This document shows positions 28,456-36,878 of a DNA stretch of 64,000 bases, in pieces (position 1 is the first letter of the stretch; every line of letters begins with the position of its first letter). Location: the NCBI RefSeq assembly GCF_014641615.1, contig NZ_BMIB01000002.1, positions 992,001-1,056,000 on the forward strand. The letters run 5' to 3'. Below the pieces are notes generated by a model. It made no database searches. It saw nothing but the letters and a program-made list of their open reading frames with translations, and was not told where the DNA came from. Origin of the DNA: Filimonas zeae. GTDB taxonomy: Bacteria; Bacteroidota; Bacteroidia; Chitinophagales; Chitinophagaceae. The position numbers and the translations under genes are program-made.

Positions 28456-29826
28456 ATGACTATACAATATTCCTATACACTGCTTAGAAATGCATGCCTG
28501 CTGTTTATGCTGTTGCATGCGGGTGCCTGTAAGAAGTTTCTGAGTGAGAAGCCGGATCAGAAATTTGTAATTCCCACTACGCTGAACGATGCAGATATTT
28601 TACTGAATGACTATTTCACCATGAATATGAGGTATTCCGGTGAGGGGGAAGCGGCAGCCGACAACTATTATATTACAGATGGGGACTTGTCGGGCCTGGA
28701 TGTGCTGGACAGGGGAAATTATACCTGGGTGGCTAACGGGCTTCATAATGTGGCAACCTGGCAATATCCTTATAAAGCCGTATTTAATGCCAATGTAGCT
28801 TTAGAGGTAGTAAGTAATTTGGAGCCAGATGCTGCCGGCGTCTATAATAATGTAAAAGGATCTGCTCTGTTTTTCAGGGCCTTTGCATTGTACCAGATAG
28901 CCCAGCTTTATGCCCCGCCTTATGATAAGAGCACGGCAGATGTTGCACCCGGAATACCGGTGCGTGAAAGCGCTGATGCCAGTATACCTTCTGTCAGAGG
29001 AACGGTACAGCAAACATATAGCTCTATGGTAAGCGACCTGGAACAGGCCGCCACCTTGTTGCCTGAGACGGCTGTGGTAAAATCGCGTCCGAACAAAGCA
29101 GCAGCTTTTGCTATGCTGGCCCGTACCTTTCTTGCCATGGAGGAATATGTAAAAGCAGGTATGTATGCCGATTCCTGTTTAAAGCATTATCATGCATTAC
29201 TGGATTATGCAATGCTGGATACTATTGGTACTACACCCGCTTTTACCCGCTTCAATGATGAAGTTGTTTTTACAGCTGTTACTAATTCTACTTATGCATT
29301 AAACCCCGGTATAGCCCATATTGATACAATGCTGTATCGTTCTTACGCTTCAGGTGACCTGCGGAAGCAATTGTTTTTTAAAAACAATGTGGGGGCTGAG
29401 GCATTTTACAGGGGTGGCTACGATGGTACCAACACCAATCAATTGTTTATTGGCCTTGCTATAGACGAAGTTTATCTGGTGAGGGCAGAATGTTATGCCC
29501 GGGCAGGTATTGTTCAGGCGGCCATGGACGATTTAAATACGTTATTGATAAAAAGATGGAATGCTTCATTCGTACCTTATACAGCATCGGATGCCGATGA
29601 TGCATTGCGTAAAATACTTACAGAACGCCGGAAGGAATTAATATTCCGAACCAGCCGCTGGACAGATCTCAGGCGGCTGAATAAAGATAGCCGGTTTGCG
29701 AAAACGCTAACCCGTTCAAGAAATACAATGCCTTATACGCCATTACCACCCAATGATGTCAGATATACGCTGCTTATTCCGCAGGAAGTGATAGGCACCA
29801 GTGGTATAGCGCAAAATGAACGATAA
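28456..29826 (+). CDS. SusD/RagB-type surface lipoprotein
   Basis: 456 residues with a lipoprotein signal (lipobox LHAGAC, Cys near residue 25). TPR-like helices follow, with the family C-terminal motif LTERRKELIFRTSRWTDLRRLN (a 22-residue block near 395-416, given here as LTERRKELIF then RWTDLRRLN). It forms the lid of the SusC channel and binds ligand at the cell surface. The gene starts 21 nt after susC in the same operon. It is at the short end of the family range. Confidence 0.92.
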   Translation: MTIQYSYTLLRNACLLFMLLHAGACKKFLSEKPDQKFVIPTTLNDADILLNDYFTMNMRYSGEGEAAADNYYITDGDLSGLDVLDRGNYTWVANGLHNVATWQYPYKAVFNANVALEVVSNLEPDAAGVYNNVKGSALFFRAFALYQIAQLYAPPYDKSTADVAPGIPVRESADASIPSVRGTVQQTYSSMVSDLEQAATLLPETAVVKSRPNKAAAFAMLARTFLAMEEYVKAGMYADSCLKHYHALLDYAMLDTIGTTPAFTRFNDEVVFTAVTNSTYALNPGIAHIDTMLYRSYASGDLRKQLFFKNNVGAEAFYRGGYDGTNTNQLFIGLAIDEVYLVRAECYARAGIVQAAMDDLNTLLIKRWNASFVPYTASDADDALRKILTERRKELIFRTSRWTDLRRLNKDSRFAKTLTRSRNTMPYTPLPPNDVRYTLLIPQEVIGTSGIAQNER

Positions 29827-29844
29827 TATTTAAAATAGTTAAAG

Positions 29845-31146
29845 ATGAAGATGAATAATATATTGGTATTTGTTGTATTACTTTTCTTTAGTTATGCCAA
29901 CGCCCAGCAAGTAGAGGCAGTGAGACATTCACCGGCAGAAAATGCAGGAATCCGGAACCTGGTTCCTGGCGACATATTACCCAACCTGGTATTGAAAAAT
30001 ATAGTGAATGGAACTACACAACAAATTCGCACAAGTGATTTTAAAGACAAGTTGCTGATACTGGATTTTATGGATACCTACTGTAGCAGCTGTATTGAAG
30101 CGCTGCCTAAAATGAATGCACAACAACAACAATGGGGAAACAGGGTGGCTATTTATCCTGTAACCTGGCAAAAGCCGGCTCTCATAAAACAATGGCTGAC
30201 TAAGCCGGAAAGTATTGCCCGCAGGAAACAGCTGCAACTAACGTGGATAACCGGAGATACAGTATTATCGAAATATTTCAGGCATAAGTTCATCTCACAT
30301 ATTGCCTGGATATATAAGGGGCGGGTTATTGCCATTACCGGTAAAGAATATGTTACCGCAGAAAATATTGAAACCGTATTGAATAATCAACCTGTTCGGT
30401 GGCCTGTTAAAAGTGATGCTATGAATTTTGATGCGTCCAGGCCATTGTTTACTATAGCAGATTCGGCCAATTTCAACAGCAACAGCCGCTTCTTTGATTA
30501 CTCAGGTATGGCAGGCTTTAGAAAAGGATTAGTTGCTGAAAATGGTGTTGTTTATGATTCGGCCATACACCGTACTTACTTTTATAATTTTTCCATTGTA
30601 GATGCCTATGTAGCATTATGGGCTCATTTTATTGAACCACCTCTTTTTTTATTGGCTCATCCGGGCCGTATTCAACTGGAAGTAAAAAATAAAAACCGCT
30701 ATTTGTTTGATGCTGCAAAAGGGTATGCGGATGTATGGGATATGGAGAACAGGTTTTGTTATGAGATGGTAACAGCGGAAATATTACCTGATAAAGAAAG
30801 ATTTCGCCGGGTGATCAACGACCTTGATGTGCGGCTGGGAATAAAGGGGAGATTGGAAAAAAGAATGCAAAAGTGTCTTGTGCTGGTGCAAGGACCTGGT
30901 GGCGCCAAACCGGATAGTACAGTTATTCCGAATGCTGTGAAGGTGAACGTAAGTACATTGCCCTTCTTTGCACTGGATCTTTCCCGAAAATTTCCGCCTG
31001 CATTAGATGAATCTCATTATGAGGGGGATGTTTACCTGGGTAATTACACCGATCTTCAAAGCCTCCGGCAACAATTGCAGGCGAACGGCTTTGATTTAAT
31101 AGAGGCTAACAGGGAGATAGAAGTATTGGTAATAACAGAGCATTAA
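29845..31146 (+). CDS. Secreted TlpA/ResA-like thioredoxin protein with large C-terminal extension
   Basis: 433 residues with a signal peptide (about 1-20, ANAQ). The thioredoxin-like domain (about 40-170) has the active site C80-S-S-C83 in DTYCSSCIEALPKM. The C-terminal 260 residues are not recognised. It lies 18 nt after SusD in the same operon. A thiol oxidoreductase in an import operon, facing genes for a MauE-like redox protein and Cys-containing peptides, suggests that the imported or exported molecule carries thiols or disulfides (inference). Confidence 0.88.
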   Translation: MKMNNILVFVVLLFFSYANAQQVEAVRHSPAENAGIRNLVPGDILPNLVLKNIVNGTTQQIRTSDFKDKLLILDFMDTYCSSCIEALPKMNAQQQQWGNRVAIYPVTWQKPALIKQWLTKPESIARRKQLQLTWITGDTVLSKYFRHKFISHIAWIYKGRVIAITGKEYVTAENIETVLNNQPVRWPVKSDAMNFDASRPLFTIADSANFNSNSRFFDYSGMAGFRKGLVAENGVVYDSAIHRTYFYNFSIVDAYVALWAHFIEPPLFLLAHPGRIQLEVKNKNRYLFDAAKGYADVWDMENRFCYEMVTAEILPDKERFRRVINDLDVRLGIKGRLEKRMQKCLVLVQGPGGAKPDSTVIPNAVKVNVSTLPFFALDLSRKFPPALDESHYEGDVYLGNYTDLQSLRQQLQANGFDLIEANREIEVLVITEH

Positions 31147-31162
31147 AATTTGCAATAACAAT

Positions 31163-31199
31163 AAAACCACCTCAATGGAATGAGGTGGTTTTTTTTTAA
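31163..31199. terminator. Bidirectional terminator between convergent operons
   Basis: A perfect 12-bp stem AAAACCACCTCA/TGAGGTGGTTTT with a 6-nt loop and a run of T after it. It separates the plus-strand SusCD-TlpA operon from the minus-strand peptide genes and works in both directions. Confidence 0.9.
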
Positions 31200-31421
31200 T
31201 TATGGAGTTCTCAGTTTCACGTTTGCGGTGCTGGCGTGATTGTTCAGCGCTGAAATTATCTCGTCTTTCAGTGGCTGAGATAATGTGGGAGTCGTTCCTC
31301 CTTCGGCAAAGATAGCACATACCTGAACGTTTCCGTTACAGGTTGGCTGTACATCGCCAATGAAAGTATACTGAGAAGCTATCTGCGGATTTCCGCCATG
31401 AGGCAATGAATACCAGGCCAT
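31200..31421 (-). CDS. 73-residue Cys-pair peptide, copy 1
   Basis: Starts MAWYSLPHG and ends STANVKLRTP. Two cysteines, C28 and C35, lie in the motif C-N-G-x-x-Q-V-C-A; a GG follows at 41-42, then an amphipathic helix (LSQPLKDEIISALNNH). No classical signal peptide. About 80% identical to copy 2 and less to copy 3, all exactly 73 residues. The 90 nt before its ATG are also repeated before copy 2. The family often seen beside MauE genes in Bacteroidota has a similar ending (from memory). Function unknown. Confidence 0.8.
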   Translation of the reverse strand: MAWYSLPHGGNPQIASQYTFIGDVQPTCNGNVQVCAIFAEGGTTPTLSQPLKDEIISALNNHASTANVKLRTP

Positions 31422-31511
31422 AGTAAATGGTAGCTTTTATAAATCAAAAAGCTGCCTAAAAACTTTAGATAACGCCTACTCTGTTAAGGGTTTTCGGCAT
31501 ATCCCTTTTTT
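31422..31511 (-). promoter_or_regulatory. Conserved leader of peptide copy 1
   Basis: Read on the minus strand it carries GCCGAAAACCCT...AGAGTAGGC about 55-80 nt before the ATG. The same block lies before copies 2 (31784-31875) and 3 (32206-32242). It may be a promoter/operator or an RNA element; GCC and GGC at its ends could pair. Confidence 0.55.
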
Positions 31512-31523
31512 ATCCATAAAAGG

Positions 31524-31554
31524 CAGGGGCCTCTTAAACATGGCGAGGCCCCTG
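31524..31554 (-). terminator. Terminator after peptide copy 2
   Basis: A 10-bp stem CAGGGGCCTC/GAGGCCCCTG with an 11-nt loop, 7 nt past the stop of copy 2 and followed on the minus strand by a short T run. Copies 1 and 2 are therefore likely separate transcripts. Confidence 0.7.
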
Positions 31555-31561
31555 TTCGCAA

Positions 31562-31783
31562 TTATGGAGTTCTTAGCTTAACATTTGCAGTACTGGAGTG
31601 ATTGTTCAGCGCTGTAATGATCTCATCTTTTAGTGGTTGAGATAAAACAGGAGTTGTTCCTCCATCAGCAAAAACAGCACATACCTGAAGGTTTCCGTTA
31701 CAGGTGGGAGGTGTATCGCCAACCGAAACGTACTGAGAAGGCACCAGTGGATTTGCACCATGAGGCAAAGAATACCAAGCCAT
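31562..31783 (-). CDS. 73-residue Cys-pair peptide, copy 2
   Basis: Starts MAWYSLPHGANP; C28 and C35 in C-N-G-N-L-Q-V-C-A, then DGGTTPVLSQPLKDEIITAL and the same STANVKLRTP end as copy 1. Most differences from copy 1 lie between residues 10 and 26, while the Cys motif and C-terminal helix are kept, which suggests selection on those parts. It has its own leader and terminator. Confidence 0.8.
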   Translation of the reverse strand: MAWYSLPHGANPLVPSQYVSVGDTPPTCNGNLQVCAVFADGGTTPVLSQPLKDEIITALNNHSSTANVKLRTP

Positions 31784-31875
31784 AGTAAATGGTAACTTTT
31801 ATAATTCAAAAAGCTGCCTAAAAACTTTATATGTATGCCTACTCTTTTCAGGGTTTTCGGCGTTTCCCTTTTAAC
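31784..31875 (-). promoter_or_regulatory. Conserved leader of peptide copy 2
   Basis: Nearly the same sequence as 31422-31511, with the GCCGAAAACCCTGAAAAGAG and AGTAGGC parts intact and single-base changes and small indels elsewhere. Confidence 0.55.
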
Positions 31876-31968
31876 AGTGATCTTTTGAATGGCAATGCAT
31901 CCTTAGATCGGAAGCGTGCATATTTCCTGTATGCCGCCTACTTGTTGTACAACAAATACATTTATGTA

Positions 31969-32190
31969 TTAATTATTTTTAAGTATTACATTAGGACTAT
32001 TGCAGTGGTTTTGAAGTGCCCATATCATTTCTTCGAGAAGCGCATTGGAAATTTCAGGGCACGACCCTCCACCCGTATAGATGGCGCATATCTGCTGTGT
32101 GCCTGAGCAACAGGGGGGACAGTCGCCCAGCAAAGTATAGGCATGCGGATTGAGAGGGTCTCTCTTGCAATTTAAAATGTACCAGCCCAT
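31969..32190 (-). CDS. 73-residue Cys-rich peptide, copy 3
   Basis: The start is set at the ATG giving MGWYILNCKRDP, which yields 73 residues as in the other two copies; the frame is open 24 codons further up, through the conserved leader. Seven cysteines (8, 24, 27, 28, 35, 44, 63) include the shared C28/C35 pair (C-S-G-T-Q-Q-I-C-A). The extra cysteines suggest disulfides or metal binding. It follows the MauE-like gene by 64 nt and is probably partly cotranscribed with it. Confidence 0.78.
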   Translation of the reverse strand: MGWYILNCKRDPLNPHAYTLLGDCPPCCSGTQQICAIYTGGGSCPEISNALLEEMIWALQNHCNSPNVILKNN

Positions 32191-32205
32191 GATATCATAT
32201 TTTAT

Positions 32206-32242
32206 GGTTAGCCTACTCTTTTTCAGGTTTTCGGAACACCCT
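32206..32242 (-). promoter_or_regulatory. Conserved leader motif of peptide copy 3
   Basis: CCGAAAACCTGAAAAAGAG followed by TAGGC on the minus strand, between the MauE-like gene and copy 3. It is the shortest of the three leaders and marks the conserved core. Confidence 0.5.
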
Positions 32243-32254
32243 TTAGTGACTGTT

Positions 32255-32674
32255 TTAACCAAACTTAATTAACAGAATACCCAGTAAAGAAAGTAGTGTA
32301 AAAAATATATTCACTTTAAAATGCTTTTTCCATCCAATGCGTGTAAACAATCCGCCGCAAGGACACGGATAGCTTGTGAAGACCAGGTAGGCTGCACATC
32401 CTACATATACTGTAAAAACAAGCATCATCAATGCGGACAGATACATGCCCCAGAGCCTTGTGCCGGCAAATAATAGCAACCCTGCACTTAGTAATTCAGA
32501 TAGCGGCAATGCCCATACCAGTGTTTTAGCCATCCACCGTGGTATCACCTGCGTAATAAGTGATTCTCTGAATTTTTTAACATCTGTTAATTTTATAACT
32601 GCTGCGTAAACCCATAGGATTATAAGCATGATGTTGATGATCACAATCAATAAATGTGTATACATGGCTTTCAA
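32255..32674 (-). CDS. MauE/DoxX-like redox membrane protein
   Basis: 139 residues with four membrane helices (about 7-28, 48-70, 74-98, 118-137) and the motif YPCPCGGLF near residue 103, typical of MauE-family proteins of Bacteroidota. MauE is needed for disulfide formation in methylamine dehydrogenase and is thought to pass electrons across the membrane. Here no mau genes are present; the neighbours are Cys peptides and, convergently, a TlpA-like protein. A role in peptide disulfide chemistry is inferred. An ATG three codons in (32665) is an alternative start. Confidence 0.85.
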   Translation of the reverse strand: MKAMYTHLLIVIINIMLIILWVYAAVIKLTDVKKFRESLITQVIPRWMAKTLVWALPLSELLSAGLLLFAGTRLWGMYLSALMMLVFTVYVGCAAYLVFTSYPCPCGGLFTRIGWKKHFKVNIFFTLLSLLGILLIKFG

Positions 32675-32927
32675 ATTTCGGTTAAAGCGCTGCTGCCTCC
32701 TATGTTGGTGCAGCAGCAGCTATAACTTTGTATTAACAGAACAAGGCTTTCTCATGTGTAGTTGACAGGGATGTGTTATTTCATAGATCAGGCTTTACTT
32801 TTGTTTGCATCGTTTCTATAATGTAAACCTACGTGAGTTTATTGCCTGATACAATAGTTGAAGTATTGTTGAACGCTGGGGTGTCTATTGCCTGCCTGAT
32901 GTTACACTATTGATTATGCAACGTTTT

Positions 32928-33992
32928 TTATTCATACTCATTGGCAATAAAGGTGTTAATTCTATAGGGCCATTGATATAAGGAAGGTGGGTTTCCATAC
33001 ATTTTTTTAAAGGATACACTTAGGTTAGAGGCGCTTGTGTATCCTGACTTATGAGCAATTTCTGCTAATTTATTATTTTGTATAACCTGTCTGAATACTT
33101 CTGTGAGCCGCAGTTCCAGGTATCCTTCTTTAAATGTTTTTCCATATCCTTCCTGGAATATTCTGCTAAAGTTTTTCTCGCTTAATCCGCTTTTAATGGC
33201 GATGTTCTTTTTGTTATAGTTCGTTTTCAGATGTTTTACCAGGTAAGCTATAATGTCATTATATAAGCTCTCTTTCCTCGATTGATACAGTAAGTAAGAT
33301 TTGCCTTGTACACGGCCTGACAGTATACTTAACTGTAATTTTTCTTTTAGTGGAAGAGGAATGTTATCGTCAATTTCATTCATGTATATAGCAATAACTT
33401 TTTTTAACGTGTTGTGTAATTCAGGAATATAATGGCTGTCTTTCCCTGTATTCAATAGCAGGTTTATCAATCCGTGTAACCAGGCATTGTTTGTAACAAC
33501 CGGTAATTCATATAAAACAGCAGGATATTGTTGTATATGTAGTTGCAGATGTTGCAAAATTGAATCTGGCATAAACTGGTACATGATGCTATCTATATCT
33601 ACCAATAGTAGGGCAGCGGTTCCGGCAGCCACATTGAATAGGTTTTCTCCTGAAGGGAAATACGTAATTGTACAGCTTACCTCTTCTAAAGTTCTTCCTG
33701 ATTCTTCATAAAAAGTAATGTCCTGGATGTTGTTTTTTTGAACTAACAGAAACATACCTCCTGCCTGAACATTTTGGGTAAGTACTATTCGCTTTCGAGT
33801 ATTACTAATATAACAGGTATAGCACGATCCTGCTGCATCTGTAACTTTATGCGTTGTAATAAAACCAAAGCTGTATTCAAGACATTCGTTTTGCGCATTA
33901 GGCCACTGAGGAAGGAATGCGACTAAATTGAGGGGCGTTTTTTTTATAGGTTTACCCTCTTCCCCAGGCATAAATGGCATTGAGTTTTTCAT
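32928..33992 (-). CDS. AraC-family transcriptional regulator (first)
   Basis: 354 residues. The C-terminal AraC/XylS domain (about 245-345) has two helix-turn-helix units (NIAIKSGLSEKNFSRIFQEG and LAEIAHKSGYTSASNLSVSF). The N-terminal 230 residues, with a CYTCYISN stretch, are not recognised and may bind a ligand. It lies 253 nt upstream of the MauE-like gene on the same strand and is a likely regulator of the peptide cluster. Confidence 0.88.
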   Translation of the reverse strand: MKNSMPFMPGEEGKPIKKTPLNLVAFLPQWPNAQNECLEYSFGFITTHKVTDAAGSCYTCYISNTRKRIVLTQNVQAGGMFLLVQKNNIQDITFYEESGRTLEEVSCTITYFPSGENLFNVAAGTAALLLVDIDSIMYQFMPDSILQHLQLHIQQYPAVLYELPVVTNNAWLHGLINLLLNTGKDSHYIPELHNTLKKVIAIYMNEIDDNIPLPLKEKLQLSILSGRVQGKSYLLYQSRKESLYNDIIAYLVKHLKTNYNKKNIAIKSGLSEKNFSRIFQEGYGKTFKEGYLELRLTEVFRQVIQNNKLAEIAHKSGYTSASNLSVSFKKMYGNPPSLYQWPYRINTFIANEYE

Positions 33993-34222
33993 AATAGTGT
34001 TTTTAGAGCGGATAGCTTATTCTATCGCGTTGGTGAAGATTGGTTTATAGAATAAATCAATGCTGGATACAAGTAGGTTTAGCCTTAGGCAGAATCGATC
34101 ATTTACTTAAAGTTCTACATATTTTATTCACATTTATCAATAAAATATTTGCACATTAGTTGACAAAATATCGTAACTGATTGTAATTAAAATATTTATA
34201 TGTTCAAAATATTGCACCCATT

Positions 34223-35194
34223 TCATTGAGGCCATGTACCCCATCGTTTTTTATATTCTCTTATCAGGGAAGATATACGGCTGTAACCTAAATAGGCAGA
34301 CACCATAGCAGGAGATGTTCCTTTTATTGATAAAAGGTTCCTGGCTGTTATCATACGTTCTTCTTTTATAAGCTCTTTTAAAGTAAGATGGAATTTATGT
34401 TTAAAAGCTCTTGCCATTCTACTGGGGGTAGTACCAAGTAGTTCTGCAATTTCAGGAATACTCTTACTATTCCCATTTTTAATCATTGCCAGTATATATT
34501 CTTTAGCTTTATCAGCAAGTTCTTCTGTGGCTATAGTGGCGTTTTTTTCTGCGTTAGAAGATTGTGTATCATATTTAGCAAGTAGTTGTAAGAATACGTT
34601 CATCAGGTTCGTTTCAATATGCTCATTTGTTTTATCTGCCTGCTGTAGTTGTTTTATCAGTTTTTTAGTAGCAGCACTTATTGGAAGAACTGGCAAAAGA
34701 TCGACACCCGAGAGGAAGCGATCCCCTTTTTTTTGTAAATAGGTAAAGCCAGCAGTACTAATTTTTTTTGCAAACAGTTCTTTTGGAATAGAAAATAAAA
34801 GATAGTCGTAATTCCCCGGTTTAAAAATGAATTTACACCTACCCGGTTTCATCAGTAAGGGTAAACAATGCCGGCCTTTGATAACATAAAACCCTTTATC
34901 ATTATTAAAAAAATAAATAGCCCGGGTAGTAATATGACAGAAAAAAAGGACAAATGACTCTTTTACCTGTATAATTATATGGGTGTCTTTTTTAGTCGAA
35001 ATCGAATGTGCTTCAAAACAGATATTACTTTGGTGGTATTGTTGAATGGAGATATCTGTAGTGCCAGGGATTGTAATGAAAACCGGGGAGCCATAAGGGA
35101 ATTTATAGACGCAACTAGTTGGTAATGAGTTAGTAATGATAGCCTTTCTTTTAAAGCCGGATTGTAAGGATATTGTATAAAGTGTTGATTGCAT
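34223..35194 (-). CDS. AraC-family transcriptional regulator (second)
   Basis: 323 residues from the ATG giving MQSTLYTISLQSG; a start at 35251 would add 19 residues. The AraC domain is at about 220-320 (SIPEIAELLGTTPSRMARAF and SPAMVSAYLGYSRISSLIRE). The N-terminal sensor part is unlike that of the first regulator. It lies between the integrase gene and the first AraC gene on the same strand. Two different AraC regulators beside a small cluster suggest more than one input signal. Confidence 0.87.
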   Translation of the reverse strand: MQSTLYTISLQSGFKRKAIITNSLPTSCVYKFPYGSPVFITIPGTTDISIQQYHQSNICFEAHSISTKKDTHIIIQVKESFVLFFCHITTRAIYFFNNDKGFYVIKGRHCLPLLMKPGRCKFIFKPGNYDYLLFSIPKELFAKKISTAGFTYLQKKGDRFLSGVDLLPVLPISAATKKLIKQLQQADKTNEHIETNLMNVFLQLLAKYDTQSSNAEKNATIATEELADKAKEYILAMIKNGNSKSIPEIAELLGTTPSRMARAFKHKFHLTLKELIKEERMITARNLLSIKGTSPAMVSAYLGYSRISSLIREYKKRWGTWPQ

Positions 35195-35358
35195 AGGTAA
35201 AGGGTAGCTATGGGATGACCAGCCCCATTCAATAAAGATAATAGACCCCAATAATAAAGTGGCTGTAATTCAATCACTTTAAGAGTATTTTAGTTGACTG
35301 ATGTGAATGACAATGAGTAAGCAATACTTCTCATGCATTTTTGCAGACAGCTCAGGAA

Positions 35359-36651
35359 CTATGCAACCAATCCTGGTTTATTCTCCCAAAGGCGTTTTAT
35401 CATCTGAGCCTTCTCAAGGCTGTTGGCTTTTATATACCTGCGAAATGCTTTCTCTGTTTTATGGCCAGATATAGCCATAATCAAAGTGATTGGAGTCCCG
35501 TCTAAAAATTCATTTGTACAGAACGAACGGCGACAAGTGTGTGACATTACCCAAGCATATTTGGGCCTTACTTCCTCTATCATTTTGTTGCCGCGCTTGT
35601 ATGTGAACTTGATGTTTTCGTTAAAGCCAGCAAGCCGGGCAACCTCTTTGATTTGGAAATTAAAGTCTACATTGTTTATTAATGGCATTTCCATATTGTA
35701 TTTTTCCAAAATGGCTTTAGTTGCTGGTCTCAATGGAACCACTACGCGATCAGTGGTTTTAGTTTGCGTAATAAACAACATACCATCTCTAACCTCGTCC
35801 GGCTTTACAGTAGAATAATCACTGAAACGAAAGCCCGTTAAGCAGCCTAGAATAAAGGCATCCCTAACCTTTTCCATCATAGGTGTCTCGGATAAATCAA
35901 GTTTATACATGGTAGAAATCTCTCGCCAGTTTAGGTAGATTGCGTCAACCTCTTCTTCAAAAACCTTAAAGTAGGATAGGTCAGTATAGGGTATAATTTT
36001 TCTGGCTATTCTGTTCCGTAAGAAGGCTTTTAACCACTTTATTGTTTTGCCTATGGTGTTTAAACGTAGTCCTTTTACGATTTCTTTCTTCCGTTGAAGG
36101 CAATACTCATAGGTTAGGAACTTTACAAAACCAGTGTAAAAGTAAAAGTCAAAGCTATCGAAGGTTATAGGGATAGCGGTAAACTCTTCATAGCTTTTTA
36201 GGTGCGCTTTCATGTTATTGATAACGCTTATGGTTACAGCCTTCACCTCTGAACGTTTTTCTTCTATGTAGTCGTCAATATTATGGTACACGTCTAAATT
36301 CTGCTTTTTCTCTTTCATAAGCTGAATTTCCCACTTATCAGATAATGGAAAGTTGATTTTCAGGAAGTTAATTGGGCAGGTTTGTTTCTTCTTGGCAACT
36401 TTTACCATATCTTCGGCCTTGCGCAATTTGATGGTAAGTTGTTCTTCCAAAACCTCTACCTGCCCAAATTCAGGCGGGAGGTTAGGAGAAATACGGCCAG
36501 TTTTTTTGTTCCAGTACGCTGGCGGAATACTGTAACCGGTTCCAATTACTACTCTTTTTGTGGCAGTGTGACAATACTGGATGGAGATAAGGCGGGTGCC
36601 GTCATCACGAAGCTTTCCTTTTTTGACAATTAACTTGATAGGTTGACGCAT
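35359..36651 (-). CDS. Tyrosine recombinase (island integrase)
   Basis: 430 residues: an N-terminal arm-binding domain (about 1-110), a SAM-like core-binding domain (about 120-230) and the catalytic domain with R275, K298, H371, R374, H397 and the nucleophile Y406 (SGHKTEKAFRRY). All catalytic residues are present, so it should be active. The gene is transcribed inward from the right end, with attR 149 nt beyond its start, the usual layout for tRNA-integrating elements of Bacteroidota. Confidence 0.96.
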   Translation of the reverse strand: MRQPIKLIVKKGKLRDDGTRLISIQYCHTATKRVVIGTGYSIPPAYWNKKTGRISPNLPPEFGQVEVLEEQLTIKLRKAEDMVKVAKKKQTCPINFLKINFPLSDKWEIQLMKEKKQNLDVYHNIDDYIEEKRSEVKAVTISVINNMKAHLKSYEEFTAIPITFDSFDFYFYTGFVKFLTYEYCLQRKKEIVKGLRLNTIGKTIKWLKAFLRNRIARKIIPYTDLSYFKVFEEEVDAIYLNWREISTMYKLDLSETPMMEKVRDAFILGCLTGFRFSDYSTVKPDEVRDGMLFITQTKTTDRVVVPLRPATKAILEKYNMEMPLINNVDFNFQIKEVARLAGFNENIKFTYKRGNKMIEEVRPKYAWVMSHTCRRSFCTNEFLDGTPITLIMAISGHKTEKAFRRYIKANSLEKAQMIKRLWENKPGLVA

Positions 36652-36799
36652 AGCATGGTCTATTTATAGTCTATAAAAAACCTATCAACTCTAATAAAGG
36701 TACGAATTCGGAAAGGTAGATAATGTGACAAGATCTTTAAAAACAACGACTTACAATTAAACTAAATAAACCTAGTGAAACCTTTTAAGTGGGTCGGAC

Positions 36800-36818
36800 G
36801 TCCCGTCCGGTCCGCAAG
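36800..36818 (+). repeat. attR core of the integrative island
   Basis: An exact copy of the tRNA-Asp 3' end (GTCCCGTCCGGTCCGCAAG). The sequence after it (CTTTAACAGAAAGTCGCTGA) matches what follows tRNA copy 1, so it is the original host flank. Confidence 0.92.
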
Positions 36819-36828
36819 CTTTAACAGA

Positions 36829-36855
36829 AAGTCGCTGAAATTCAGCGGCTTTTTT
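36829..36855 (+). terminator. Displaced tRNA-Asp terminator
   Basis: The same hairpin and T run as after tRNA copy 1 (9652-9678). It is stranded 20.5 kb away from its tRNA by the insertion. Confidence 0.75.
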
Positions 36856-36878
36856 GTTTTTGGTCTGCAACAAGTTGC

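Larger units (their letters stand above)
16295..36818. mobile_element. Integrative genomic island in tRNA-Asp (about 20.5 kb)
   Basis: The island is bounded by 19-bp direct repeats that are the 3' end of tRNA-Asp, with a tyrosine recombinase at the right end. The octamer TAGTCTAT occurs twice just inside the left end (16356, 16368) and once just inside the right end (36667), probably as recombinase arm sites. Base composition looks more AT-rich than the flanks. It carries small unknown genes, regulators, a split DUF892 gene and a sigma/FecR/SusCD/peptide cluster. No relaxase, coupling protein or conjugation genes are seen, so it is either non-autonomous or reduced. Confidence 0.9.

Noticed and set aside
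31200..32190. Classical RiPP cluster
   Set aside because: No radical SAM, lanthipeptide synthase, YcaO or C39 peptidase/ABC exporter is nearby, and the double Gly lies in mid-peptide without a usual leader. A novel type is not excluded.
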